From Pogonophryne albipinna (lineage: Eukaryota > Chordata > Actinopteri > Perciformes > Artedidraconidae): a stretch of DNA of 64,000 nucleotides. A program made the translations under genes and the position numbers. Positions 1 through 12,200 of this stretch are shown piece after piece (within the stretch, counting starts at the first letter, position 1; each line of letters begins with the position of its first letter). Under the pieces are notes generated by a model. The model was not told the origin of the DNA. It did not search any database and saw only the letters and a program-made list of their open reading frames with translations. The stretch lies in the NCBI GenBank assembly GCA_028583405.1, contig JAPTMU010000278.1, positions 186,001 through 250,000 on the forward strand. Reading direction: 5' to 3'.

Positions 1-589
1 CGCGTTCACACCAAAAAGAGCCGGTACTAAAATTAGTTCATGAGAACCTTTTTACCCGCACGAAAGTCCCTGCTCTCTAGCAGGGACTTTCGTGCGGCTC
101 TCTTGTGAGAAAAGAGCTATATTTCTGATTGGCTGGGCGGATTGCAAACCACGCCCCGTAAAACTCCCAAAAAGTTTTGTGAAGCAGCCATTTTATTATC
201 CTCGCATTAGCATTATTAGCATTAGCATTAGCCCAGCGCAGAAACGCAGAGAGACTAACTTATGGCAACACAAAATAAAACATGGGAGCGGTGGAGATGA
301 GGAGGTGTCGGCGTTCTGGCGATTTACTCGGAAGCCAGTCCCCAACTCCGGGGACTTCCGGCCGGGGACTTTGGGCGGCAGTATACGCCGTGAAGTGGTT
401 TGCGGCCTGCCAGTAAACCCAAAGCAGAAGAAGAAGAAGTGACGTCAGCGGCTTCATTTGTCTAATCCTCCCCCAGGGACTTATTCCGGTGTGAACGCGA
501 TCTGTACTTAGTTCATGAGAACTAAAGAGTTCTCATGAACTAAGTTCTCATGAACCTTTGTGGGAAAAGTACTGCGGTGTGAATGCGCC
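1..589 (-). mobile_element. MITE, truncated by window start
   Basis: This is the same element as the complete copy at 49,341-49,998, here cut off by the window edge. Its end (GAATGCGCC, to 589) matches the terminus GGCGCATTCAC of the complete copy in inverted form. It is packed with inverted TTCATGAGAAC/GTTCTCATGAA subterminal repeats and contains a perfect 19-bp hairpin at 56-97. No coding capacity is visible. The superfamily is uncertain; Harbinger-like or ISL2EU-like are possible because of the high inverted-repeat content and the neighbouring THAP exons in the other copies. Confidence 0.7.
56..97. repeat. perfect inverted repeat (19-bp arms, 4-nt loop)
   Basis: The arms 56-74 and 79-97 are exact reverse complements around the loop CTCT. 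The same hairpin occurs at 49,833-49,874 in the left palindrome arm and is deleted from the right arm. It lies inside the MITE. Confidence 0.9.
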
Positions 590-1372
590 TTATGACTAAC
601 TAACGTTGTAGCCTCTATGGTTGTAGCCTAGCAGAGTGGACAAGTTGCTGTTAGCTGACAGTGAGGCATATACGTGTCCATCAAAGTGACCACGCCCTAA
701 GTTATGCAAAAACTTTAAGACCTAATATAAATAAAAGGGTCGTGTTAGAAAACAATTCACTCACAGATCCATAATCATGAAGGTGGAATCTAACTATATC
801 GATAATAAAAATGTATGGAGCCAGGGGTAGAAACATGTTTTTTTCTGCTGTAAAATTGGGCATTTTAACATGGGTCTATGCAGACCCGGCGTCATGGGCG
901 GGCCCCATGGGGCCGGGCCCGCCCATCCAGGATTTGGGCCCGCCGTTTTAATCAGGGCTGAATACCACATTTTTATTGTTTTATTATTATGTTTATTGTT
1001 GTTATTTGTAGGGCTTTGTCCTAATATTTATTTTTGTATTAGTTTAATATAATTTTTTTATTTTGCTAGGAAATTCTGAATGAAAGGCTGCGCGCAAGAC
1101 TGGTTTTTCGCTGGGTTGAGTCGTGTGGGTTTTTGAGTGAGATGCGGCACAGCAGCCTGTCAGTTAGTTTACTCTTGCTAGTGGTTCACGAAAGGAATAT
1201 GGCAACTCAGCGCAGATGCAGGCACATTAGAAGAAACCAGTTAGGCCTGTTACCAACGAGCAAGCAAGTCAGCTGGCAATCAATTATATTTTGAAGAGAA
1301 ATTTACTCTCAAGCCGGCTCTCTCACAAACTCCTGCTCTGTGCGCAAGCAGACCGCTGCACAGGCTCTCTGC

Positions 1373-1413
<41 letters not shown>

Positions 1414-1847
1414 GCTCAACCTCACTCCACCTCTCCACCCTGTGTGCGCTCAAGTTTGCCTGCGTGCTTGCCCAAGTTGGCACAGCGTTACAAATGTGCC
1501 ACAAAACCAACCAATGGATACATAAGACCGTCAACAGCCTTATGGCAACCTAAAACCCCTCTCTTTCAACAATTCACGAGCGGCTCCCTCCCAGGAGTTC
1601 AAAACTTTTAATCTCAATCAGATCCGATCAGATTTTGAAATCCCATTTTTTGTGATCCAGGATCAGACAAGTCGGCCAAATGTTGTCCCTGGAGTTCAAA
1701 GCAATTCAGGATAGGATCAGCCTGATCCAGATTACGACTTTTCAAGATGACTAGATCCTGAATATCAGTGCTTTAATCCTACCGAGCGCCATCTAGTGGA
1801 TATCAAAAATAATACAAGGAAGACAAGAGACAACATTGCAGAGACAT
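590..1847. other. non-coding segment with 867-bp optional block
   Basis: No gene is supported here. Positions 857-1,723 hold a block that is present in the right palindrome arm (54,382-55,267) but absent from the left arm, where the junction is at 49,073/49,074. The block contains a GC-rich GGGCCC-type patch near 890-945 and a CT microsatellite near 1,375-1,410. Its length differs from the right-arm copy mainly through the CT run. I see no transposase domain. Confidence 0.7.
1785..1799 (-). promoter_or_regulatory. CTCF-core-like motif
   Basis: The reverse complement reads CCACTAGATGGCGCT, which fits the vertebrate CTCF core consensus CCASYAGRKGGCRS at every position. It lies just beyond the 3' end of the LINE fragment and recurs in both palindrome arms. 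Binding is an inference from the motif only. Confidence 0.4.
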
Positions 1848-2858
1848 CTATTGTCCGCGATTACTTTTGAAAGGTGATGACAGATGATGGACTTTTTTTT
1901 GGTTGACGATGATCCTCTGTGCTGCTTTTACGACTCTCTGGAGCCTCATCCTGTCGGCCTCAGTGCAGCTGGCGTACCACACTGTGATGCAGTATGTCAA
2001 TAGGCTCTCGATGGTAGAGCGGTAGAAGGTCACCAGCAGCTTAGTGGCCAAGTTGTTCTTCCTGAGTACCCTCAGGAAGTGCAGACGCTGCTGGGCCTTC
2101 TTGATGACAGCTGTGGTGTTGTCCTTCCAGGAAAGCTTGTTGGTGATGAGGACGCTTGACCCTCTCCACACATTGCCGTTAATGTCGAGGAGAGCGAGGT
2201 CAGTAGTATTCCTCCTGAAGTCTACGATGATCTCTTTGGTTTTTGTGGGGTTCAGTGCCAGGTTGTTCATTGAACACCACGCTGAGAGCTTCAGTACCTC
2301 ACTCCTGTAGGCCGACTCGTCTCCTCCTGAGATGAGCCCCACCACAGTGGTGTCGTCAGCAAACTTGACGATGATGCTCTCTGGGTGGGCTGGACTGCAG
2401 TCGTGGGTGTAGAGCGAGTACAGGAGAGGGCTCAGCACACAGCCCTGAGGAGTGATGGGGGCCAAGTCTCACACGCTGGGGGCGGTTAGTGAGGACATCT
2501 TTGATCCAGGAACAGGTGGGTGGGGGAAGGCCTAGGTTTGATAGTTTGCAAACTAGAAAGTCCGGGATGATTGTGTTGAACGCTGAGCTGTAGTCAATAA
2601 AGAGCAATCTGACGTAGCTCCCACGATGCTCCAGGTGGCTCAGTGCAGAGTGGAGAGCTATGGCTATGGCGTCTTCATGGATCTCTTTGCTCTGTAGGCA
2701 AACTGGTGTGGGTCGAGGGTGGGGGGAAGGCAGGCCTTTATGTGATGTAACACCAGCCTCTCAAAACACTTCATGATCACAGGTGTGAGTGCAATAGGGC
2801 GGTAGTCATTAAGGCTGTCTGTGGTTGCTGTCTTATGAACAGGAATGATAGTGGCAGT
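1848..2858 (-). pseudogene. non-LTR (L2/CR1-like) reverse transcriptase fragment, copy 1
   Basis: The minus strand encodes the RT core of a fish L2/CR1-type LINE: an [10 protein letters not shown] block, [11 protein letters not shown] (palm motif A), a [11 protein letters not shown] block, the catalytic FADDTTVVG motif and a C-terminal TIESLLTYCITVWY segment. The frame is broken. A deletion joins RVRLG directly to the PQGC region in a shifted frame near 2,465, and the segment upstream of the palm is shifted again (one base missing near 2,678 relative to the other copies). No endonuclease domain is present. The lesion at RVRLG is shared with the copies in the palindrome arms, so these are DNA-level duplicates of one dead insertion. 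Confidence 0.85.
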
Positions 2859-3694
2859 TTTTAAAGCAAGGTGGGATAACAGCGAGTTTCAGGGAGAGAG
2901 TACCCCCGACATTACCGATGGCCGTAGTGAATAACATACCCCCCTCTCCCTGTGACACCTCAGACCCCCCACTAACTCTCTGTGCAGGGAAATAACCGCC
3001 TGTGTAGAGGTAGATCGTACGGTTGAGTGTTTTGTTAAAGCTTTGAATTATTATATAAAACATTAAAACCTGTCATTTAAACCGATTGATGCAATGGACC
3101 CAGACACAATAGTCTAAATTGGTGAAGTAAAAAGTAATTGTTTTAAAATAGTTAGTAGATAAAGTAAGTGTGTGCTATCCGTCCCCTTTGAAGCCTCAAC
3201 AATGACTTTCAGAGAAGAGTAGTGAGAGTCCTCCTGTGTGCTAAAGTGTTAGCTCTGATATCAGGAGCATGTTCTGTGTTCGTCTGCTCGGAGACTGTTC
3301 TAGAAAACTGAGGAGCTCTCCAAACAGCTCTGCTTTAAAGCTGTTGGAAGTAAAGAAGTACAGGGTCACAGGAACTCAACTGGGCCATCTCTCTAGATCA
3401 ACTTAAAGAACAGGTTTCAATGCAGGAACAACATTTATATACAATTACGTTTATTTTAGAATGTTTTTTATTTTGAACACATTTTGTTGGATGTCCGTCC
3501 TGAAAGATTTAAACTTCCTCCTTTTCAGCTTTCCTGATAAAATGTTTATTCTAGGAAGTGTTTCATATGATCGAGCGTCTGAGGACCGAGGGTTCAAAGT
3601 TCAGGCTTGTATCAGTCATACGTAGCTACAGTGTAGTCATGACGATGAAAATCTTAGTGTCATAAGTTTTACAGATTGTAAAGCGCCCAGCAGA
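2859..3694. other. non-coding remainder of the third copy
   Basis: This is colinear with 56,405-57,234 in the right arm and inverted relative to 47,107-47,937 in the left arm. The first 200 bases still encode out-of-frame LINE sequence ([18 protein letters not shown]). The end resembles a LINE 3' tail: the reverse complement carries a GATTTTCATCGTCATG stretch. Homology to the arms stops at the sequence GCGCCCAGC, near 3,694. Confidence 0.7.
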
Positions 3695-4466
3695 GATGTT
3701 CACAAGTCTTTTTTTGCAAGTCCAAGTCAAGTCTCAAGTCTTTGGGCACGAGTCCAAGTCAAGTCTCAAGTCTTTGTGGGGTGAGACTTGATCAAGTCTC
3801 AAGTCTTTGGTCACGAGTCCAAGTCAAGTCTCAAGTCTCTAAAAAATAAAAGTCTCATGTCTCTTCTGGTTGTAATAAGCCTTCTATTGTCTGCTGCTAT
3901 CCAGTCTGTTAAGAATACTGCACAGCTATATCTAAGAAATTCAAAGCATTTACTGTATTATTATCACTCCTATATATTAGCATACAGTATCAGTACTGAT
4001 TAGTTGTTTGTTATATGATCACTTTAAACAGGCTATTGCAATGCAATATGAGGAAAAACATCACGCTTTAGCTAAATGCAAACAACTTATAAGCAAAACA
4101 CTTCAGAATCAGAAATCAGTATCACAAATACTTATTAATCCCCCGCAGGGAAACTGTGTTAAAAGTACTTCAAAGTAAACATTTGTTCTGTGCCATTTGC
4201 AACTAAAAAACTATTGCTGCAATATTATCTGAAATATACTGAACTGGTGATATTAAAACATGACCTGTTCCAAAAGAGATATCTACCATTAACACCATTT
4301 ACCAGCCAAATGCTGGTAAATCATCAAGTGGCTGGTACTGTTATGTTGCACGCACCAGCCAAAAAATAACAATGGCAATCTATTGAGTGGCTGGTAAAAT
4401 TTCAAGATTCACTAGGCTAGCCATTTGGCCAGTGGACAAAAATGTTAAAATTTGACCTCTGCAACC
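3695..4466. other. transposon-derived DNA with AAGTC-rich tandem repeats
   Basis: It starts with CAGAGATGTTCACAAGTC, a hAT-like terminus, at the exact point where homology to the arms ends. Positions 3,710-3,855 are imperfect direct repeats rich in CAAGTCTCAAGTC and CAAGTCCAAGTC. Near 4,290-4,440 several short repeats of CTGGTAAAT and GTGGCTGGTA occur. Positions 4,451-4,461 (TTTGACCTCTG) resemble the other end of a hAT element, but the 8-bp flanks of the two ends do not match, so they are probably different insertions. Confidence 0.4.
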
Positions 4467-5175
4467 TAAAGCAAACAGATATTGTTCTAAACTGTATTAA
4501 AGTAACAGGTATTATCTTGAACTGTATTGAAGTGAACATGTATTATTTGGGACTGTTTTAAAGTAATCCTATATATATAACCCTTCTCACATACACTCAC
4601 TGACCCAGATATCAGCACACACACACACATACACTTTCCCCCCCCCCCCACCAGCACATGCACATGTTCTTATTCAAGGTTCTTCCTGGGCCAGTATAAT
4701 CTCAAGCACCAATATATCTGTGTACAATGTTTGATTGTTTTGGGAAAGAATAGTTTGTGTGAAATCTTCCCTGGGAAAGTAAAGGAGTGAAGTTAGGTGG
4801 AAGATAAAAAGTGATTCTGACCTTGACTAGTTCCGAGGCTCTCACGCTTCACTTAGGAGTAAAATGGGACGGAAGAGCCGACCCACATCTCCGCCCCAAA
4901 AATGTCCACATATACTGTTGTTTATTCATGCAAAATGCCCCCCTTGTTTCTGACTGGCTGGTCCCGATACCTGTATCGCACAGCAGTAGAGCTGGGAGTC
5001 CAGAGTACTCTGTAATTTGTATTGGTGTTTTTTACCATTAAAATCAGATTATTGTTATAACTTTTATGCCGGTGTTTTGAACTCCTTCTCTTATTAATCT
5101 GACCAGGATCATCTAACGAACGGCGCGGAGCAGAGGTGGGCTTTAAGCCACCACTACTGTGCATGTTCCAACAAG
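4467..5175 (+). mobile_element. 5' LTR of a non-autonomous LTR retroelement
   Basis: The first 285 bases are repeated directly at 7,914-8,204, which breaks off at the gap. A TATA box (TATATATATAA, 4,570-4,580) and a polyadenylation signal (ATTAAA, 5,037-5,042) lie in the expected order. The LTR is followed at once by a primer-binding-site-like sequence. The two LTRs differ in several places, including a polyC expansion near 4,639 and single-base indels, so the insertion is not very recent. The exact ends are uncertain because they do not show clean TG...CA. Confidence 0.75.
4570..4580 (+). promoter_or_regulatory. TATA box in LTR
   Basis: TATATATATAA lies about 100 bp into the LTR and is repeated in the 3' LTR near 8,020. 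This is the position expected of a U3 promoter. Confidence 0.5.
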
Positions 5176-5188
5176 TGGTGACCCCGAC
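5176..5188 (+). other. primer-binding-site-like sequence
   Basis: TGGTGACCCCGAC begins with the TGG that pairs with a tRNA 3' CCA, immediately after the LTR. I cannot name the cognate tRNA with confidence. Confidence 0.6.
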
Positions 5189-7208
5189 AAATGCAGAGCT
5201 ACACAGATCCAAGTAATGTTTTGACACAAGATAATAGTTAAGTACACAAGTTTCTGAAATAAATCTATTAGACATTTTAATACTAATTAGGTGTAAATGA
5301 ATTGCAGTAGTAGTACTATGAGGAAGTGACATTTTTTGGGCTAACACTTTTCAGGGAATGTGGGGAACAGCTGTTCCGATGAAAAGTTAGAGATATCTGG
5401 AAAATTATAGTTGTAATCGTGAATTAATAAATGATGACGCTCCATATATGACAGATTTTTGTAGACAAAGGATACTGGCCTATGCTGAAATATCGAAGTC
5501 TCTGCAGAGCACACACATGGCCAAAAAGACTGAGACCAACTGACCTTTGACCCTGACCGACAGTGTAACTTGAGAAGGCACTGTCAATGGACTGACTCTG
5601 GGGTGACTCTGACCAGACCAAGACTTTACAACCTGACAGACGGTGTGAGTGTGAATGAATGCCGGCATGTGATCAGTGTAACTGCATGATTCTAAAACAA
5701 TAACTAACCAAGCATGTTTTTGGACTAACATATTATTACCCGTTTCTAATCTACTTGATGATATTTTACTCCCACAGGAGGTGGCAGTTTGCAGAATGTG
5801 AAACTCAAAGTAAAACATGACGATTCTGTTTCTTTTAGGACTGAAGGATGGAGAGCAACACTTCAATTCACTGAAGTGTTTACTGTGGAAATGATGGATG
5901 TACATTTGGGAAAATGTTTGGTATTTTCTTATAATCCATGGTTACACATGAGGTTCATGTGTAAAAAGGGGGAGTGTAAACTTCACAATGTACATTTTTC
6001 ATTTAGGGACTGAAAGGAACCTGCTGCCCCAACTCAATTGTTCAATCTGACCATTGATTGACAGTTTTAGAATGGACCTGCTCCATATCTGGGGATAAGA
6101 TACTGTTTGATGAATGTTGACATGTTTCTAATATTGATTGAGTTATAACAGGTAACACAGATGCAGAATCAGTGGCCAAGGGGCTACTGTGAGTGATGTA
6201 AGTCCAGAATGGAATACTGAGGAAGTTGACCTGTGATGATTGAAACAATTTTGTAATATTTCAACAGGTATTAAAGTAACTGAGGTTTGAAATGTACAAA
6301 GAACATATTACAGTTAAAGCTAAAACATAGTAATGTAATGAGACAGAATTTAATTTAGACAACATCATGTACTAGCCTGGTAAAGAAGTAAAAGCCATAG
6401 ACTTTATTGTTTAGGTCATTATGGGGATATACATTTCATCTAGATTCATAATAGAAAGACATTTGATGACAGTTTGTTGGAATTCTGTATTCATTTTTTC
6501 AGCTTGATAATATCTAAGCACTGACAGGTAAAAGCAGTATCACCAGGAAATCATTCATTTTGTCAGCATCATGATTTTGGTTGTTTTTGAATCCATAACA
6601 TTAGTGTGTTCTTTACCAGAAACATTAGCAGTTCATATTATATTTAGATTTTAAATGGGATCTCAAGGATTTGATTTAAGAATAACACAGATGCTTGTCA
6701 GAAATTCAGAGCTATTGAAATATGTTATTTAGTTCACCTAGAGATGTTGGAGTTTTGTTTTGTTGCCATAGTCCAAGTATTAAGATTCTGAAGCTGCACT
6801 GGCAGACAGGAGGTCTACAATCAATTTAGAAAACCTGTTCACAGACGGCTGTTGTTTTAAGACACCCCACCAACAGGCTCCAAGCGGCCTACGCAGTGGT
6901 GGGTCAAACAGCTGAGGGCCCAGGAGCCCTGAGCGTAGGCTTGAGGGATTTGTATCAGATTTCTCCACACAGGTTGGTGATGCCAAAGAGGGACCCAGGA
7001 GGCCGACACAGCGGAGTTCATCTGACTGAAGGTCATCAGGACAAAGTGGCTCAACCCCAGGCTCTCCGGCCCCGACCGAGTGACCCAGCGGATCTCTCAT
7101 GCCGTCCGTCTAGGAGGAAAGGGGGACAGCTGGAGCCAGTGTGCGGCGGGGAAACCACCTGCTAGGACCGTGGACGACATCAGGACGGACGTGGCCCTCG
7201 ACGAGGAG
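5189..7208 (+). other. internal region of LTR element, no recognised gag or pol
   Basis: About 1.6 kb of AT-rich sequence with no long open frame is followed, from about 6,840, by a GC-richer part that runs into the acidic repeats. I find no protease, reverse transcriptase, RNase H or integrase motif in any frame. The element therefore appears non-autonomous, or has lost its coding region. Confidence 0.6.
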
Positions 7209-7783
7209 GTCGACTCGGAAGCAGCCATCAGCGGACTGGAGGAGCAGGATCGGGAGGACATCTCTCCAGCAGTCGACCCGGGAGGCGTCATCAGCGGACC
7301 GGAGACGGAGGATCGGGAAGACATCTCTCCAGCATCGACCCGGAAGCCGCCATCAGCGGGCCGGAGGAGGAGGATCCAGAAGACATCTCTCTAGCAGGCA
7401 GCCCAGAAGCCGCCTTCAGCGGATCGGGGGGACAAAGACACGGCAAGCCAGGACGGCACAGGGGACTACACTTTCCGCTGAAACAGGTTGATATAGCCGG
7501 TGTGGAGTTTTTTTTAATATCCCATTTTTGAGGAACTTTGTTTTTCCCATTTTTTGAGGAACTTTCTTTTAATATCCCATTTTTTGAGGAACTTTGTTTT
7601 AATAACCCATTTTTTGAGGGAGAAGCTGCCCCTTCCCCTTCGTATCAAATGCCCTTGTTGGCTTACGCGTCGGAGGAGGACGAGCACGATGACTCAGCCG
7701 ACAAGGACCATTTTTTTAACATATTTTGGTCTCCCTCCACTGTCATAAGAAGTTGTTATGGTGGACTGTTCCTAAAGGTTTAA
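7209..7783 (+). pseudogene. acidic-repeat and PFFEEL-repeat coding remnant
   Basis: Two exact 63-bp units (7,209-7,271 and 7,272-7,334) encode an acidic 21-residue repeat of the type AAISGLEEQDREDISPA. A third unit is 62 bp (7,335-7,396), so the frame shifts by one base there, and a fourth is partial. From about 7,511 to 7,622 four copies of a roughly 31-36-bp repeat containing CCCATTTTTTGAGGAACTTT encode PFFEEL repeats. The first of these has one T fewer, a second frameshift. A final acidic tail (SEEDEHDDSADKD) follows. I do not recognise the protein. The repeated frame conservation suggests a once-coding accessory or gag-like frame of the element, now broken in two places. Confidence 0.45.
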
Positions 7784-7903
7784 AGAGCTCTAAATCCCAG
7801 CGACTGATGGATTTATATAAATGTTGGGGAACAGACAGTAGAAAAGAATGACAGTGGTTATGTTTCAAATGCTGTGTATAAGTTGATCTCTGAAGGTGAG
7901 ATC

Positions 7904-7913
7904 AAAAGAGGGG
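7904..7913 (+). other. polypurine tract
   Basis: AAAAGAGGGG directly precedes the second LTR, as expected for the plus-strand primer of an LTR element. Confidence 0.65.
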
Positions 7914-8204
7914 TTAAAGCAAACAGATATTGTTCTAAACTGTATTAAAGTAAACAGGTATTATCTTGAACTGTATTGAAGTGAACATGTATTATTTGGG
8001 ACTGTTTTAAAGTAATCCTATATATATATAACCCTTCTCACATACACTCACTGACCCAGATATCAGCACACACACACACATACACTTTCCACCCCCACCA
8101 GCACATGCACATGTTCTTATTCAAGGTTCTTCCTGGGGCCAGTATAATCTCAAGCACCAATATATCTGTGTACAATGTTTGATTGTTTGAGAAAGAATAG
8201 TTTG
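7914..8204 (+). mobile_element. 3' LTR, cut by the assembly gap
   Basis: It is directly homologous to 4,467-4,755, including the TATA box and the CA microsatellite. It breaks off at the first N, so its end, and any target-site duplication, cannot be seen. Confidence 0.8.
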
Positions 8205-9204
8205 NNNNNNNNNNNNNNNNNNNNNNNNNNNNNNNNNNNNNNNNNNNNNNNNNNNNNNNNNNNNNNNNNNNNNNNNNNNNNNNNNNNNNNNNNNNNNNNN
8301 NNNNNNNNNNNNNNNNNNNNNNNNNNNNNNNNNNNNNNNNNNNNNNNNNNNNNNNNNNNNNNNNNNNNNNNNNNNNNNNNNNNNNNNNNNNNNNNNNNNN
8401 NNNNNNNNNNNNNNNNNNNNNNNNNNNNNNNNNNNNNNNNNNNNNNNNNNNNNNNNNNNNNNNNNNNNNNNNNNNNNNNNNNNNNNNNNNNNNNNNNNNN
8501 NNNNNNNNNNNNNNNNNNNNNNNNNNNNNNNNNNNNNNNNNNNNNNNNNNNNNNNNNNNNNNNNNNNNNNNNNNNNNNNNNNNNNNNNNNNNNNNNNNNN
8601 NNNNNNNNNNNNNNNNNNNNNNNNNNNNNNNNNNNNNNNNNNNNNNNNNNNNNNNNNNNNNNNNNNNNNNNNNNNNNNNNNNNNNNNNNNNNNNNNNNNN
8701 NNNNNNNNNNNNNNNNNNNNNNNNNNNNNNNNNNNNNNNNNNNNNNNNNNNNNNNNNNNNNNNNNNNNNNNNNNNNNNNNNNNNNNNNNNNNNNNNNNNN
8801 NNNNNNNNNNNNNNNNNNNNNNNNNNNNNNNNNNNNNNNNNNNNNNNNNNNNNNNNNNNNNNNNNNNNNNNNNNNNNNNNNNNNNNNNNNNNNNNNNNNN
8901 NNNNNNNNNNNNNNNNNNNNNNNNNNNNNNNNNNNNNNNNNNNNNNNNNNNNNNNNNNNNNNNNNNNNNNNNNNNNNNNNNNNNNNNNNNNNNNNNNNNN
9001 NNNNNNNNNNNNNNNNNNNNNNNNNNNNNNNNNNNNNNNNNNNNNNNNNNNNNNNNNNNNNNNNNNNNNNNNNNNNNNNNNNNNNNNNNNNNNNNNNNNN
9101 NNNNNNNNNNNNNNNNNNNNNNNNNNNNNNNNNNNNNNNNNNNNNNNNNNNNNNNNNNNNNNNNNNNNNNNNNNNNNNNNNNNNNNNNNNNNNNNNNNNN
9201 NNNN
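8205..9204. other. assembly gap (1,000 N)
   Basis: Exactly 1,000 unknown bases, which suggests a placeholder of unknown true size. It separates the LTR element from the satellite, so the left edge of the satellite is not observed. Confidence 1.
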
Positions 9205-12200
9205 TCTATGAGGCATGATGTCATTACGTGATCTATGAGCATGATGTCATTACGTGATCTATGGGCATGATGTCATTACGTGATCTATGAGCATGATGTC
9301 ATTACGTGATCTAGGCATGATGTCATCGTGATCTATGGGCATGATGTCATTACGTGATCTATGGCATGATGTCATTACGTGATCTATGAGCATGATGTCA
9401 TTACGTGATCTATGGGCATGATGTCATTACGTGATCTATGGGCATGATGTCATTACGTGATCTATGGGCATGATGTCATTACGTGATCTATGAGCATGAT
9501 GTCATTACGTGATCTATGGGCATGATGTCATTACGTGATCTATGAGCATGATGTCATTACGTGATCTATGGGCATGATGTCATTACGTGATCTATGAGGC
9601 ATGATGTCATTACGTGATCTATGAGCATGATGTCATTACGTGATCTATGGCATGATGTCATTACGTGATCTATGACATGATGTCATTACGGATCTATGAG
9701 CATGATGTCATTACGTGATCTATGGCATGATGTCATTACGTGATCTATGGGCATGATGTCATTACGTGATCTATGGGCATGATGTCATTACGTGATCTAT
9801 GGGCATGATGTCATTACGTGATCTATGGGCATGATGTCATTACGTGATCTATGGGCATGATGTCATTACTGATCTATGGGCATGATGTCATTACGTGATC
9901 TATGAGCATGATGTCATTACGTGATCTATGTCATGATGTCATTACGTGATCTATGAGCATGATGTCATTACGTGATCTATGAGCATGATGTCATTACGTG
10001 ATCTATGGGCATGATGTCATTACGTGATCTATGGGCATGATGTCATTACGTGATCTATGGGCATGATGTCATTACGTGATCTATGAGCATGATGTCATTA
10101 CGTGACTATGGCATGATGTCATTACGTGATCTATGGGCATGATGTCATTACGTGATCTATGAGCATGATGTCATTACGTGATCTATGAGCATGATGTCAT
10201 TACGTGATCTATGGCATGATGTCATTACGTGATCTATGAGCATGATGTCATTACGTGATCTATGAGCATGATGTCATTACGTGATCTATGGCATGATGTC
10301 ATTACGTGATCTATGGCATGATGTCATTACGTGATCTATGGGCATGATGTCATTACGTGATCTATGAGCATGATGTCATTACGTGATCTATGGGCATGAT
10401 GTCATTACGTGATCTATGGCATGATGTCATTACGTGATCTATGGCATGATGTCATTACGTGATCTATGAGCATGATGTCATTACGTGATCTATGGGCATG
10501 ATGTCATTACGTGATCTATGGCATGATGTCATTACGTGATCTATGGCATGATGTCATTACGTGATCTATGGCATGATGTCATTACGTGATCTATGGCATG
10601 ATGTCATTACGTGATCTATGAGCATGATGTCATTACGTGATCTATGGCATGATGTCATTACGTGATCTATGGGCATGATGTCATTACGTGATCTATGAGC
10701 ATGATGTCATTACGTGATCTATGGCATGATGTCATTACGGATCTATGGGCATGATGTCATTACGTGATCTATGGCATGATGTCATTACGTGATCTATGGG
10801 CATGATGTCATTACGTGATCTATGGGCATGATGTCATTACGTGATCTATGAGCATGATGTCATTACGTGATCTATGGGCATGATGTCATTACGTGATCTA
10901 TGGGCATGATGTCATTACGTGATCTATGGGCATGATGTCATACGTGGATCTATGGCATGATGTCATTACGTGATCTATGAGCATGATGTCAATTACGTGA
11001 TCTATGGGCATGATGTCATTACGTGATCTATGAGCATGATGTCATTACGTGATCTATGGGCATGATGTCATTACGTGATCTATGGCATGAGTCATTACGT
11101 GATCTATGGGCATGATGTCATTACGTGATCTATGGGCATGATGTCATTACGTGATTATGGCATGATGTCATTACGTGATCTATGGGCATGATGTCATTAC
11201 GTGATCTATGGCATGATGTCATTACGTGATCTATGGGCATGATGTCATTACGTGATCTATGAGCATGATGTCATTACGTGATCTATGAGCATGATGTCAT
11301 TACGTGATCTATGGGCATGATGTCATTACGTGATCCATGAGCATGATGTCATTACGTGATCCATGAGCATGATGTCATTACGTGATCCATGGGCATGATG
11401 TCATTACGTGATCTATGGGCATGATGTCATTACGTGATCTATGGGCATGATGTCATTACGTGATCTATGGGCATGATGTCATTACGTGATCTATGAGCAT
11501 GATGTCATTACGTGATCTATGAGCATGATGTCATTACGTGATCTATGGGCATGATGTCATTACGTGATCTATGAGCATGATGTCATTACGTGATCTATGG
11601 GCATGATGTCATTACGTGATCTATGGCATGATGTCATTACGTGATCTATGAGCATGATGTCATTACGTGATCTATGAGCATGATGTCATTACGTGATCTA
11701 TGAGCATGATGTCATTACGTGATCTATGAGCATGATGTCATCACGTGATCTATGGGCATGATGTCATTACGTGATCTATGGGCATGATGTCATTACGTGA
11801 TCTATGGGCATGATGTCATTACGTGATCTATGAGCATGATGTCATTACGTGATCTATGAGCATGATGTCATTACGTGATCTATGGGCATGATGTCATTAC
11901 GTGATCTATGGGCATGATGTCATTACGTGATCTATGGGCATGATGTCATTACGTGATCTATGGGCATGATGTCATTACGTGATCTATGAGCATGATGTCA
12001 TTACGTGATCTATGAGCATGATGTCATTACGTGATCTATGGGCATGATGTCATTACGTGATCTATGGGCATGATGTCATTACGTGATCTATGAGCATGAT
12101 GTCATCACGTGATCTATGGGCATGATGTCATTACGTGATCTATGGGCATGATGTCATTACGTGATCTATGGGCATGATGTCATTACGTGATCTATGGGCA

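Noticed and set aside
3693..4461. A single complete hAT element between CAGAGATGTTC and TTTGACCTCTG
   Set aside because: The 8-bp sequences outside the two ends do not match (GCGCCCAG versus CAACCTAA), so the ends probably belong to different insertions.
8038..9242. Open frames of about 350-390 codons across the gap
   Set aside because: They consist almost entirely of N.
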